A stretch of 64,000 nucleotides of DNA from CAZBUK01 sp964495085 (lineage in GTDB: Bacteria; Bacteroidota; Ignavibacteria; T3Sed10-11): contig CAZBUK010000008.1 in NCBI GenBank assembly GCA_964495085.1, positions 4,300-68,299 on the forward strand, read 5' to 3'. This document shows, in pieces, positions 52,489 through 61,306 of this stretch; positions within the stretch are counted from its first letter, which is position 1; every line of letters starts with the position of its first letter. Made by a program: the position numbers and the translations under genes. Below the pieces are notes generated by a model that saw only the letters and a program-made list of their open reading frames with translations, did no database searches and had not been told where the DNA came from.

Positions 52489-54783
52489 ATGCGCGTTGCG
52501 AAACGAATAGATGTTGAAGGCATCGTCCAGGGGGTAGGTTTCCGCCCGTTCGTATACCGGTGCGCTCAGCAGACCGGGTTGAAGGGATATGTTGCAAACG
52601 ATCGGGACGGAGTCTATATCGTCGCGGAGGGAACTCCCGATACGCTCGATTCATTCGTGAGGATGCTCAGGGAGCAGGCTCCTCCACTTTCCCGAATCAT
52701 GTCGGTGTGCGAACGGGAGCTTCCGATCAGAGGGTTCGACTCATTCTATATAGCGAAGAGCGAATCCGCTCCCGAGCGAACCGCGCTCATTTCCCCCGAC
52801 GTGACCGTGTGCGCCGATTGCTACCTCGAATTATTCGATCCCGAAGACCGCCGCTACCGGCACCCGTTCATCAACTGCACGAACTGCGGTCCCCGTTTCA
52901 CGATTATCCAGGATGTTCCCTACGACCGGCCGAATACGACCATGGCTGTTTTTCCCATGTGCCCGGAATGTGCGACAGAATATGCCGATCCTGCAAACCG
53001 CCGGTTCCATGCACAGCCGAACGCCTGTTCAGTCTGCGGACCGCAATTGAGCCTGCAAAAGATCGACGGCGGGAAGATACAATCGGACGATGTCCCGCAT
53101 GACGCAGCCGATCTGCTCCGTGCCGGTAATATCATCGCTCTCAAAGGGATTGGAGGCTTTCACCTCGCCTGTAATGCGCTCGACAATGCGGTCGTTCTCG
53201 AACTACGCACCAGAAAAAATCGTATCGATAAACCGTTCGCGGTGATGGTGCCCGATCCGTCATGGATCTACCGCATTGCAGAGCCGACAACGGACGAGCT
53301 GACCTTCCTTGCTTTGAAGGAACGCCCAATCGTCCTGATGAAGAGAAAAGAAGGATCTCCGGTTTCCGAACACGCCGCCCCCTACAATACATACCTGGGA
53401 ATCATGCTTCCCTACACCCCGCTCCATTATCTCATCCTGCAGGATGTTCGCATGCCGCTCATCATGACAAGCGGCAATATCAGCGAAGAACCGATCGTTT
53501 ACCGGAACGAAGATGCTTTCGAGAGATTAAGAGGAATAGCGGACTATCTCGTCACACACAACCGGGATATACATATCCGCTGTGACGACAGTGTCGGGAT
53601 GGTGGTGAACCGGAGACGGACACTGCTCAGGAGATCGAGAGGCTACGTACCGTATCCGGTGTCGATAGGCAGCGGCAGCCACCCTCCGATCCTTGCGGTC
53701 GGCGGACACCTGAAGAATACATTCTGTCTCCTGCGGAAGAACCACGCATTTCTAAGCCATCACATCGGCGATCTCGAAAATTACGAAACGCTCCGATCGT
53801 TCACCGAAGGCGTCGAGCATTTTAAAAATCTCTTTGCGGTATCGCCGGAGATAATCGCATACGATATGCATCCGCGGTATCTTTCGACACAATATGCGCT
53901 CGCTCAGACGGTCTCCGTCAGGATTCCGGTTCAGCACCACCATGCGCATGTCGCAAGCTGTATGGCTGAACATGGACTGGATCAAGAAGTGCTCGGCATC
54001 GCGTTCGACGGTACCGGATACGGCCCCGATGATACGATCTGGGGAGGCGAATTTTTACTTGCATCGCGATCCGACTTCCGGCGATTCGCTCGACTGGATA
54101 CGATGTTTCTGCCGGGGAGCGACGAAGCGGTACGGGAGCCCTGGCGCGCGGCATTGTCGCTCCTGTATTCGGTGTATGGCGAAAATACTCTTGAATTGAA
54201 CATCCCCTTTATATTGCGCATAATGAGCGACTACGGCGAAAGACCCGGCATCATTATGAAAATGATGAACGGCCGGATCAATTCGCCGCTCACCTCAGCC
54301 GCAGGGAGATGGTTCGACGGTTTCGCCGCCCTGTGCGGCATCAGGCAGAGGGTGAACTACGAGGCGCAGGCCGCGATAGAATTCCAGATGTGCGCCGACC
54401 ATGACGCGGAGGGCTCGTACGATTACGATGTCGATACGTCCGTCGACCCATGTGTGGTTCGCTTCGGCAGAACGATAGAAGCCGTGGTACAGGATCTGAA
54501 CGATCGAACCGGCGTATCACGTATCTCGGGTAAATTCCATAACACTCTATCCTCTGTCGCCGGAACCGTTGCGGAGGTCGCCCGTGAACGGTCGGGAATC
54601 TCCGCCGCGGTGCTTACCGGAGGGGTGTTCCAGAATCAGCTGCTGCTCGGGAAAAGTATTCGTGAATTGGAGCGGAGAGGATTCGAAGTATACACGCACT
54701 CGATGATACCCCCGAACGACGGCGGACTCTCACTGGGCCAGGCGGCCGTTGCGCTCGAACGAGCCGGCCGGGGTTTACTCTGA
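52489..54783 (+). CDS. hypF: Carbamoyltransferase HypF
   Basis: 764 residues, full length. Acylphosphatase domain (about 1-90: VEGIVQGVGFRPFVYRC), two Cys4 zinc fingers (about 105-185: CADCYLELF, CTNCGPRF, CPECATEY, CSVCGPQL), YrdC-like domain (about 200-370: IIALKGIGGFHLACNA, TSGNISEEPIVY) and the Kae1-like carbamoyltransferase domain (HHHAHVASCMAEHG, GIAFDGTGYGPDDTIWGGEF, ALTGGVFQNQLLL-type end). It makes thiocarboxamide on HypE from carbamoyl phosphate, the source of the CN ligands of the [NiFe] site. It starts 138 bp after hypB. Confidence 0.97.
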   Translation: MRVAKRIDVEGIVQGVGFRPFVYRCAQQTGLKGYVANDRDGVYIVAEGTPDTLDSFVRMLREQAPPLSRIMSVCERELPIRGFDSFYIAKSESAPERTALISPDVTVCADCYLELFDPEDRRYRHPFINCTNCGPRFTIIQDVPYDRPNTTMAVFPMCPECATEYADPANRRFHAQPNACSVCGPQLSLQKIDGGKIQSDDVPHDAADLLRAGNIIALKGIGGFHLACNALDNAVVLELRTRKNRIDKPFAVMVPDPSWIYRIAEPTTDELTFLALKERPIVLMKRKEGSPVSEHAAPYNTYLGIMLPYTPLHYLILQDVRMPLIMTSGNISEEPIVYRNEDAFERLRGIADYLVTHNRDIHIRCDDSVGMVVNRRRTLLRRSRGYVPYPVSIGSGSHPPILAVGGHLKNTFCLLRKNHAFLSHHIGDLENYETLRSFTEGVEHFKNLFAVSPEIIAYDMHPRYLSTQYALAQTVSVRIPVQHHHAHVASCMAEHGLDQEVLGIAFDGTGYGPDDTIWGGEFLLASRSDFRRFARLDTMFLPGSDEAVREPWRAALSLLYSVYGENTLELNIPFILRIMSDYGERPGIIMKMMNGRINSPLTSAAGRWFDGFAALCGIRQRVNYEAQAAIEFQMCADHDAEGSYDYDVDTSVDPCVVRFGRTIEAVVQDLNDRTGVSRISGKFHNTLSSVAGTVAEVARERSGISAAVLTGGVFQNQLLLGKSIRELERRGFEVYTHSMIPPNDGGLSLGQAAVALERAGRGLL

Positions 54784-54938
54784 CGGATGTAAACTGTTTT
54801 TCCCCGAGAATATTTCGGTTTTTTTCGGATCCGGCTACCCTGACTCGTTCTTCTGGAAATTGCCTCCGGATTGCTATATATTAAACCCATGTCTGTTGTT
54901 GCAGCGTATTTCACGAATAAACGGTACGAGGAGTATAT

Positions 54939-55196
54939 ATGTGTCTGGGTATCCCCGGTAAGATCACCGAGATCTATGAGGAGAGCGGCCTGAAAATGGG
55001 AAAGGTCGATTTCGGGGGTGTAATTAAAAACGTCTGTCTGGAATATCTTCCGGATATCCGGGTCGGCGAATATACAGTGGTTCACGTGGGCTTCGGTATC
55101 AGCAGGCTTGATGAGAAAGAAGCTCAGGAGACACTCTCCTACCTCAACCAGATAGGAGCAATCGAGAATGAGCTGGGAGGCGGAGACGCAGATTAG
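54939..55196 (+). CDS. hypC: Hydrogenase assembly chaperone HypC
   Basis: 85 residues; ATG with GAGGAG upstream. Begins MCLGIPGKITEIYE; Cys2 is the essential residue that binds the Fe(CN)2CO unit and the hydrogenase large-subunit precursor. A beta-barrel core (KVDFGGVIKNVCLEYLP, VGEYTVVHVGFGISRLDE) matches the family. It forms the scaffold complex with HypD, whose gene starts 101 bp downstream. Confidence 0.96.
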   Translation: MCLGIPGKITEIYEESGLKMGKVDFGGVIKNVCLEYLPDIRVGEYTVVHVGFGISRLDEKEAQETLSYLNQIGAIENELGGGDAD

Positions 55197-55297
55197 GCCG
55201 CGTGGAGATGTTGAAATTAATTCAACTGCCGGCTTTAATCCCGGATCACGGCCGCGAATCCGGCCCGGGTACAGCTTCAATTTAACATCATATCAGC

Positions 55298-56419
55298 ATG
55301 AAATATATCGATGAATACCGCGATGCCGCCCTGATTCGCGCTGCGCTGGATCGTATCCGGACCACAGCGACGAAGAATTGGGCGCTCATGGAGGTATGCG
55401 GCGGGCAAACGCATACCATCGTCAAGAACGGCATTGATGAGTTACTGCCGCAGAATATCACCCTCATCCACGGACCGGGGTGTCCGGTATGCGTAACCCC
55501 GCTGGAGATGATCGATAAGGCACTGGCGATCGCGGCGCAGCCGGACGTCATCTTCACTTCCTTCGGCGACATGCTCCGCGTACCCGGTTCGGAGAAGAAT
55601 CTCTTCACCGTAAAGGCCGAGGGTGGAGACGTACGCATTGTCTATTCCCCGCTCGACGCGTTGAATCTCGCTAGAAAAAACCCCGATAAGAAAGTCGTTT
55701 TTTTCGCCGTGGGATTCGAGACTACGGCGCCGGCCAATGCAATGGCAGTATGGCAGGCGAAACGACTCGGGGTAAAAAACTTCTCGATACTCGTATCGCA
55801 CGTCCTCGTTCCCCCGGCTATGAGAGCAATCCTCGACTCGCCCTTCAACAGCGTTCAGGGATTCCTTGCTGCCGGGCATGTATGCGCGGTCATGGGCTAC
55901 GAGGAATACGAGCCGATGGCGGAGAGGTATAAGGTACCGATCGTCGTGACGGGATTTGAACCGCTCGATCTGTTGCAGGGCATATATATGCTCGTCAGAC
56001 AACTTGAAGAAGGACGCCATACAGTCGAAAACCAATATAGCAGAACCGTCACACGCGAGGGCAACATTCCCGCCAGGGATCTCATCGGAAGAATATTTAG
56101 AATCGGCGACAGAGCCTGGCGCGGCATCGGCATTGTTCCCGTGAGCGGTTACGTGCTGGCGGATGAATTCGCCGATCACGATGCCGAAAAGATCTTCGGA
56201 GATATTTCCGGCATCGATTCGAAGGAATCCGAACTCTGCATTTCGGGACTCGTTCTCCAGGGAAGAAAGAAACCGCACGAATGCGCGGCATTCGGCAAAG
56301 AATGCACGCCGGAGACGCCGCTCGGCGCAACAATGGTCTCCTCCGAAGGCGCCTGCGCGGCATATTATCATTACGGTAAGTATCGAATTCAGAGCGGGAG
56401 ATTTACGGAGAAAATATAG
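55298..56419 (+). CDS. hypD: Hydrogenase maturation factor HypD
   Basis: 373 residues, full length, ending just before the assembly gap. Conserved motifs: MEVCGGQTHTIVKNGID, HGPGCPVCVTP, FGDMLRVPGS, FAVGFETTAPANA, and the C-terminal 4Fe-4S-binding region with CISGLVLQGRKKPHECAAFG, ECTPETPLGATMVSSEGACA. It holds the iron while CN and CO ligands are attached. No strong ribosome binding site is seen before the ATG. Confidence 0.96.
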   Translation: MKYIDEYRDAALIRAALDRIRTTATKNWALMEVCGGQTHTIVKNGIDELLPQNITLIHGPGCPVCVTPLEMIDKALAIAAQPDVIFTSFGDMLRVPGSEKNLFTVKAEGGDVRIVYSPLDALNLARKNPDKKVVFFAVGFETTAPANAMAVWQAKRLGVKNFSILVSHVLVPPAMRAILDSPFNSVQGFLAAGHVCAVMGYEEYEPMAERYKVPIVVTGFEPLDLLQGIYMLVRQLEEGRHTVENQYSRTVTREGNIPARDLIGRIFRIGDRAWRGIGIVPVSGYVLADEFADHDAEKIFGDISGIDSKESELCISGLVLQGRKKPHECAAFGKECTPETPLGATMVSSEGACAAYYHYGKYRIQSGRFTEKI

Positions 56420-56434
56420 AACCGTATCCGTCGG

Positions 56435-56534
56435 NNNNNNNNNNNNNNNNNNNNNNNNNNNNNNNNNNNNNNNNNNNNNNNNNNNNNNNNNNNNNNNNNN
56501 NNNNNNNNNNNNNNNNNNNNNNNNNNNNNNNNNN
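56435..56534. other. Assembly gap (100 Ns)
   Basis: Exactly 100 Ns, the usual placeholder for a gap of unknown size between hypD and hypE. The base run TCCGTCG sits directly before (TCCGTCGG) and directly after (TCCGTCGA) the gap, which suggests the two contig ends may overlap or flank a short repeat. Confidence 0.98.
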
Positions 56535-56606
56535 TCCGTCGATCTCAAAAACCCCGCATCCCGTACTTGTCCGATCCTAAACCCCGATGCACGGTAACAT
56601 ACATCT

Positions 56607-57623
56607 ATGAAAGACAGGAATTCCAGAATATTATTAGGACACGGAGGCGGAGGGAAATTATCCGCCGATCTGATCGGCGATATCTTTCTCCCTGCCTTCA
56701 ACAACGAGATTCTATCGCGGCTCGGGGATCAGGCGATCGTCTCGGTCAACGGGACGAGGCTTGCATTTACCACGGATTCCTTCGTCGTAAATCCGATATT
56801 CTTTCCCGGGGGAGGTATCGGCCACGTAGCCGTCTACGGCACCGTGAACGACCTCGCCGTCGGCGGAGCCACGCCGCTCTTTATAAGCGCGGGTTTGATT
56901 ATCGAGGAGGGCTTCCCGACCGATGATCTGCGCCGGATAGCGGAGGACATGCGCGCTGCATGCAAGCGCGCAAATGTACAGATCGTTACCGGCGATACCA
57001 AAGTCGTGGAGAAGGGAAAGGGAGACGGAATCTTCATCAACACTTCGGGAATCGGCGTCATCGACGACGACGCGTGCCTGTCCGCATCGCCGGTCGCTCC
57101 CGGAGACAAGATAATTCTTAGCGGACAGATCGGACTCCACGGCATGGCGATCATGTCGATTCGTGAAGGACTTGAATTCGAGACTTCGATCGAGAGCGAT
57201 ACGATGCCCCTCCACACGCTCGTCCGTGCGATGCTCGCCGCCAGCAGTCGCATCAAATGGATGCGCGACCCGACCCGCGGAGGCGTTTCGAGTTCGTTGA
57301 ATGAACTCGCACTTTCCTTAAAACTCGGCATCGAGATATCCGAGAAGCTTATTCCGGTTCCCGGCGCGGTGAGATCCGCTTGCGAGATACTGGGGATGGA
57401 TCCGTTATACGTGGCGAATGAAGGGAAGCTTCTTGCCGTGGTCGAAACCGACGACACAGAAAAAATCCTTGCCGCGATGAGAAGCGATCCTGCGGGAACG
57501 GACGCCGCGGTCATCGGTACGGTCACCTCGGAGCATCCGGGATTCGTCTTATTGAAGACCTCGATTGGAGGTATGAGAGTTGTGGATATGATAGCCGGAG
57601 AACAGCTCCCGAGAATCTGCTGA
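56607..57623 (+). CDS. hypE: Hydrogenase maturation factor HypE
   Basis: 338 residues. Starts with ILLGHGGGGKLSADLIGDIF, the family's glycine-rich opening; FTTDSFVVNPIFFPGG, GTVNDLAVGGATPLFIS, VTGDTKVVEKGKGDG (ATP site) and MRDPTRGGVSSSLNELA follow. It ends EQLPRIC: the last Cys is the residue that HypF carbamoylates and HypE dehydrates to thiocyanate. The gene is intact. Its stop is 17 bp from the stop of the convergent hpnE gene. It completes the set hypABFCDE. Confidence 0.97.
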   Translation: MKDRNSRILLGHGGGGKLSADLIGDIFLPAFNNEILSRLGDQAIVSVNGTRLAFTTDSFVVNPIFFPGGGIGHVAVYGTVNDLAVGGATPLFISAGLIIEEGFPTDDLRRIAEDMRAACKRANVQIVTGDTKVVEKGKGDGIFINTSGIGVIDDDACLSASPVAPGDKIILSGQIGLHGMAIMSIREGLEFETSIESDTMPLHTLVRAMLAASSRIKWMRDPTRGGVSSSLNELALSLKLGIEISEKLIPVPGAVRSACEILGMDPLYVANEGKLLAVVETDDTEKILAAMRSDPAGTDAAVIGTVTSEHPGFVLLKTSIGGMRVVDMIAGEQLPRIC

Positions 57624-57640
57624 TCCCGCAGGTGCCGGCA

Positions 57641-59086
57641 TTAACCTCGATCGGGATATTCGGACTCGGCGATACTACCGAAATCTGCAGGGGATTTTAC
57701 GCCGTTCCCGTTGGAGTCCTCCCCCGTTTCGATCGGAGATCCGTCGTGCACGATCCGCTTCCCGATATACCGGATTGCTTCCTCGGCAGCGGTAAATCCG
57801 CTCAGGATCGCTCCCTCGATGGTTGCGGGTAATCCTGTCTGGGTCCAGTCGCCGGCAAGAAAAACATTCGGCATGGAAGTCCGGCTGCCCGGACGCTTGT
57901 CGAGCAAGTCGGGACGCAGAGAAACCGTGGCGCGTTTTTCTTTGATGACTCTGAAGTGTCGCACGTCGTTCTGTTTCAGACGGGGAAAACATGCATGGAG
58001 ATCGGCAACCGCAAGTCTGAGCAATTCTTCCTGCGTCAACGCGACATAATCGTGTGCGCCGCTCATCACGAGCGAAACGTACGGCGTACCGCCGGCGCCG
58101 GCGAAATTTCCATCCTTTGAGAAGACCCAATGGAACGATCTTCCGACGAGCCCAGTCCTCTGCGGAAGCTCCCAATCGCCTTTAAGCCACACGTCGCATG
58201 TAATGATAGGCACAAACCTGTCGAATCTTCTTCCGGGAAAGTCCGGTCCGGTCAATAACGCAGCCGTATGATCAGGATTTCCTGTTAGTATGAACGCTTC
58301 CCCGCTGAACCTCTCACCCGACTTAACTACGGCCTCCGTCGCATTACCGCCGATGAATTCCAGCGAGGTAACCGCCGACCGCGTTCTGACGGCTCCGTTG
58401 TTCGCCTCGATAAATTTTACGGCGGGATCGATAAATACATCGCTGAGTCCGCGTTTCGGAGTAACGATGCTGACCGGTTCCGACGGCGAGAAGAGCGCGA
58501 TGAGAATCGATCTGACGAACAGTTCGGCGGACGCCAGCTCGGGCGATTCGTTCATGATCGAGACCGCGAGCGGATGCCAGAAGACCGCGCACGTACGGGG
58601 GGACTGACCCATCTTCTTTAGCCACTGTTCGACCGTTAGCGATTTAGATTTGCGCAACGCTCTGTCGGGATGATGATGGAGGAAGTATCCGGCCCGGACA
58701 AGAGATATTTTATCTCCCAGGTTAAGGAGACCGAACGCCAGGATCGATTTTATCAGGTGGTATCGTGATGCTTTATGATCGGGAAGCCGGAATACTGCGG
58801 TTCTGCCCGGTTCCTCGGCGAAGGAGAGTTCGAGACGGTTCTCGATCGATACAAGATCGGATGATCCGATCGCCGCGAGATACCGCAGGGTCTCAGTATA
58901 ACAGCTCAGAAGTACGTGCTGTCCGTTATCGAGAACGCTGCTGCTGTTTACGTCCAGGAAGGAATACGTCCTACCGCCCGGCCGCGAACCCTGCTCCAGC
59001 ACAACGGTGCGGAGCCCCTTTCCTGCGAAGCGGACGGCTGCGGCAAGTCCGCTCAGGCCTCCCCCCACAATTATTATATCTTTCAT
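57641..59086 (-). CDS. hpnE: Hydroxysqualene dehydroxylase (squalene-associated FAD desaturase) HpnE
   Basis: 481 residues. FAD-binding opening IIIVGGGLSGLAAAVRFAG with VVLEQGSRPGGRTYSF; family motifs LDNGQHVLLSCYTETLRYL and VEQWLKKMGQ; C-terminal AGDWTQTGLPATIEGAILSG. It reduces hydroxysqualene to squalene in the HpnCDE route. Its ATG overlaps the hpnD stop by four bases (ATGA), so the two are translationally coupled. Confidence 0.93.
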   Translation of the reverse strand: MKDIIIVGGGLSGLAAAVRFAGKGLRTVVLEQGSRPGGRTYSFLDVNSSSVLDNGQHVLLSCYTETLRYLAAIGSSDLVSIENRLELSFAEEPGRTAVFRLPDHKASRYHLIKSILAFGLLNLGDKISLVRAGYFLHHHPDRALRKSKSLTVEQWLKKMGQSPRTCAVFWHPLAVSIMNESPELASAELFVRSILIALFSPSEPVSIVTPKRGLSDVFIDPAVKFIEANNGAVRTRSAVTSLEFIGGNATEAVVKSGERFSGEAFILTGNPDHTAALLTGPDFPGRRFDRFVPIITCDVWLKGDWELPQRTGLVGRSFHWVFSKDGNFAGAGGTPYVSLVMSGAHDYVALTQEELLRLAVADLHACFPRLKQNDVRHFRVIKEKRATVSLRPDLLDKRPGSRTSMPNVFLAGDWTQTGLPATIEGAILSGFTAAEEAIRYIGKRIVHDGSPIETGEDSNGNGVKSPADFGSIAESEYPDRG

Positions 59087-59931
59087 CGAAATAACAATAA
59101 TCTGTGTCTGAGCCAGATATTGACGGCGATAGCCATTTGCTGCAGTCTGTTCAGACGCATCTTCCCGTCGAATACGTTGAAATTATTCCGCTCGATCTTG
59201 CGGAGAATGTTAAAGTAGATCCGTTCCATAATCCTGGCAGCGAAGAAGTGCTTCCGGTCTTCCCGCGCGAGATAATGATCGGCGATTCCGTAATACGATC
59301 TCGCTCTTTCCGCCTGGAATTTCATGAGTGCGATAAATCGACCATCATACACGTGCTGCTTCAGGTCTTCCTCGGAGTAGCCGAATCGTCTGAGGTCTTC
59401 CTGCGGAATATAGATGCGGTCGCGCATCAGGTCCGATTTTACATCCCGGATGATATTCGTGAGCTGGAGCGCGATACCCAGGTTCTCAGCATATTTCTTC
59501 GTGTTTTCGCGTGAATATGAGAAAATCTCTGCGCACATGAGCCCGACCGTCGAGGCAACGCGATAGCAGTACGTATACAGCTCGTCGAACGATTCATATC
59601 TGTTCTTTTCGAGATCCATCTCCACGCCGCGGATGAGCTCCATAAAGTGATCTACCGGGATCTGAAACCTGTTGGCGGTTTGGCTGAGCTTGTTCAGCAG
59701 TTGATACGAGGATCCCCCGTTCATCGATTTCCTCAGCTCCTCGCTCCACCGCTTCAGCCGGTGCTCTTTATCCTGTTGCTGACCGTGCGTATCGACGATA
59801 TCGTCCGTTTCCTTGCAGAATGCATAGACCGTATAGATCGCGGAGCGCTGTTCCCTCGGCAACAGATTAAACGAGTAGTAAAAACTCGATTTGCTTTTTT
59901 TAGTAATGGATGTTGCGATGTCGGTAGCCAT
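59083..59931 (-). CDS. hpnD: Presqualene diphosphate synthase HpnD
   Basis: 282 residues. Trans-isoprenyl diphosphate synthase fold with the two Asp-rich motifs CKETDDIVD (about 38-46) and LTNIIRDVKSDLMRDR (about 155-170), and YCYRVASTVGLMCAEIF. It condenses two farnesyl diphosphates to presqualene diphosphate. Phytoene synthase is the main alternative family, but the immediate neighbours hpnC and hpnE decide for HpnD. Confidence 0.92.
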   Translation of the reverse strand: MATDIATSITKKSKSSFYYSFNLLPREQRSAIYTVYAFCKETDDIVDTHGQQQDKEHRLKRWSEELRKSMNGGSSYQLLNKLSQTANRFQIPVDHFMELIRGVEMDLEKNRYESFDELYTYCYRVASTVGLMCAEIFSYSRENTKKYAENLGIALQLTNIIRDVKSDLMRDRIYIPQEDLRRFGYSEEDLKQHVYDGRFIALMKFQAERARSYYGIADHYLAREDRKHFFAARIMERIYFNILRKIERNNFNVFDGKMRLNRLQQMAIAVNIWLRHRLLLFR

Positions 59932-59951
59932 GTGAAAACGTCTCTCTCTGA

Positions 59952-60845
59952 TTACCGGTGCAGGAAGTGCCAGATCATAAACGGCGCATCCTGAATGGAT
60001 AACACGGGACGTCTCCGGAGTACGTCGTAGTTCATTTTCTCTATCCGCGTCAGGATCCTCATCCCTCCGATGAGAATCGCTTTTATTTCGAGCCGGAATC
60101 TCCCCCGCAGATGCTTCAGCAGAGGCTCGCCCATTCTGAACATCGCCGTCGTCCGTTCGACTTCGAACCGGACGAGGTTCCTGAACTGGGTCGACGACGC
60201 GCCGATATATAATTCGCCGTCTTCGATATTGAACGCCTGCATATCGACCTGCGGAATATAAATTCTTCCTTTATCGACGTCCAGCGATATATCCTGCCAG
60301 AAATTCGTCAATTGGAGGGCGGTGCAGATGGCATCGGAGTTACTGAACAGTTCCTCATTGCGGTACCCGAAGAGAAAGAGCATGATTCTGCCGATCGGGT
60401 TTGCGGAACGGGAACAGTAATCGAGCAGGTGATCAAATGTTTCGTATCTTTTTACGCAAACGTCCTGGCGGAATGCCGAAAGGAGGTCGAGAAAAAGCTG
60501 CGGAGGAACGCCGCAAGTGCGGATGGTCTCCGCAACCCCCCACATGATCGGATGCCGGGTCTCCGATTCCAGGGCCTGTCTGAACAAATCCTCCCAGTCA
60601 TTCAGATAGACAATACGTTCTGCATCCGAGTAACCGGGTTCATCGGCGAAATCGTCGGCCGTACGCGCAAACGCATAGACGGCAAAGACATAAGGCTGGA
60701 GGTTTCTCGGAATAAGCAGCGAACCGACGGGATAATTCTCGTAGTGTTTCCGCGCAATGGTTTTACAATAGCGGAACGATTCTCCGAGCGATTTCACCTG
60801 CGGCGGGTCGAGAACCCACTTTTCCGGTTTGAGAGCGACTGGCAT
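59952..60845 (-). CDS. hpnC: Hydroxysqualene synthase HpnC
   Basis: About 297 residues from the ATG at 60845 (MPVALKPEKW); the longer frame would start inside the promoter at 60886-60914, so this start is preferred. Motifs YAFARTADDFADE and LTNFWQDISLDVDKGR are the Asp-rich substrate/Mg sites; YPVGSLLIPRNLQPYVFAVY is the usual HpnC opening. It converts presqualene diphosphate to hydroxysqualene. First gene of hpnCDE, 20 bp before hpnD. No squalene-hopene cyclase is in the window, so the end product could be hopanoids or another C30 compound. Confidence 0.92.
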   Translation of the reverse strand: MPVALKPEKWVLDPPQVKSLGESFRYCKTIARKHYENYPVGSLLIPRNLQPYVFAVYAFARTADDFADEPGYSDAERIVYLNDWEDLFRQALESETRHPIMWGVAETIRTCGVPPQLFLDLLSAFRQDVCVKRYETFDHLLDYCSRSANPIGRIMLFLFGYRNEELFSNSDAICTALQLTNFWQDISLDVDKGRIYIPQVDMQAFNIEDGELYIGASSTQFRNLVRFEVERTTAMFRMGEPLLKHLRGRFRLEIKAILIGGMRILTRIEKMNYDVLRRRPVLSIQDAPFMIWHFLHR

Positions 60846-60885
60846 GTATCTACTGATTTTCCCCGGTTGAAATATGAGAATCATA

Positions 60886-60914
60886 ATTATAGTAAATACT
60901 TCGATGAACTTCAA
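60886..60914 (-). promoter_or_regulatory. Sigma-70-type promoter for hpnCDE
   Basis: On the minus strand TTGAAG (60914-60909) and a consensus TATAAT (60891-60886) are separated by exactly 17 bases. Transcription would start near 60879, about 34 bases before the hpnC ATG at 60845. Confidence 0.6.
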
Positions 60915-60961
60915 TTCCGGCACGAACGGGGGCGAATAGGACCAATAGGGGGAAAAATCCG

Positions 60962-60992
60962 TTGATTTTAAACGTTAATTTTTGTACTTTTG
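60962..60992 (+). promoter_or_regulatory. Bacteroidetes-type promoter for the tRNA gene
   Basis: TTG at 60962-60964 and TACTTTTG at 60985-60992 (matching TAnnTTTG) are 20 bases apart, the spacing of the Bacteroidetes -33/-7 promoter. The tRNA 5' end lies 12 bases downstream. Confidence 0.55.
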
Positions 60993-61004
60993 GTTCTTTC
61001 TCAT

Positions 61005-61078
61005 GCCGGAGTAGCTCAGGTGGTTAGAGCAGTGGAATCATAATCCACGTGTCGGGGGTTCAAGTCCCTCCTCCGGTA
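61005..61078 (+). tRNA. tRNA with CAT anticodon, probably elongator tRNA-Met
   Basis: Cloverleaf by eye: acceptor GCCGGAG / CTCCGGT (one G-T pair at the end) with discriminator A at 61078, D arm GCTC...GAGC, anticodon stem GTGGA / TCCAC with loop ATCATAA (anticodon CAT at 61039-61041), and T arm GGGGGTTCAAGTCCCTC. CCA is not encoded. CAT is shared by initiator Met, elongator Met and lysidine-modified Ile tRNAs. The A-form D-arm and lack of the initiator's three G-C pairs favour elongator Met; Ile2 cannot be excluded. Confidence 0.95.
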
Positions 61079-61219
61079 CAAGATAATTACATCGACCCTC
61101 CCTCAGGACGGGCACCGATGATCTTCTATTGTTCCGGTTAACCGAAACATCCGTCCCGGCAATCCTGCCCGATCTATCCGAAACCATTCGGTACCTCCGT
61201 TTGTTAATAAATACACCGA

Positions 61220-61244
61220 TTTCAACTCAGCCGTTTCAACTCAG
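61220..61244. repeat. Short direct repeat upstream of the sugar dehydrogenase gene
   Basis: TTTCAACTCAG occurs at 61220-61230 and again at 61234-61244, a 14-base period, about 65-85 bases before the start at 61307. It could be a pair of regulator sites or a chance duplication. Confidence 0.35.
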
Positions 61245-61306
61245 ATATCCCGCACACGCTGCGCACAATTTCCCTATTCGTTGTCATCATACGGAGGTAC
61301 GGTATC

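Noticed and set aside
55442..56704. Minus-strand frame running through the N gap
   Set aside because: It spans unknown bases and lies antisense to hypD and hypE.
59083..59931. Carotenoid phytoene synthase
   Set aside because: The fold alone allows it, but the neighbouring hpnC and hpnE genes point to the squalene route.
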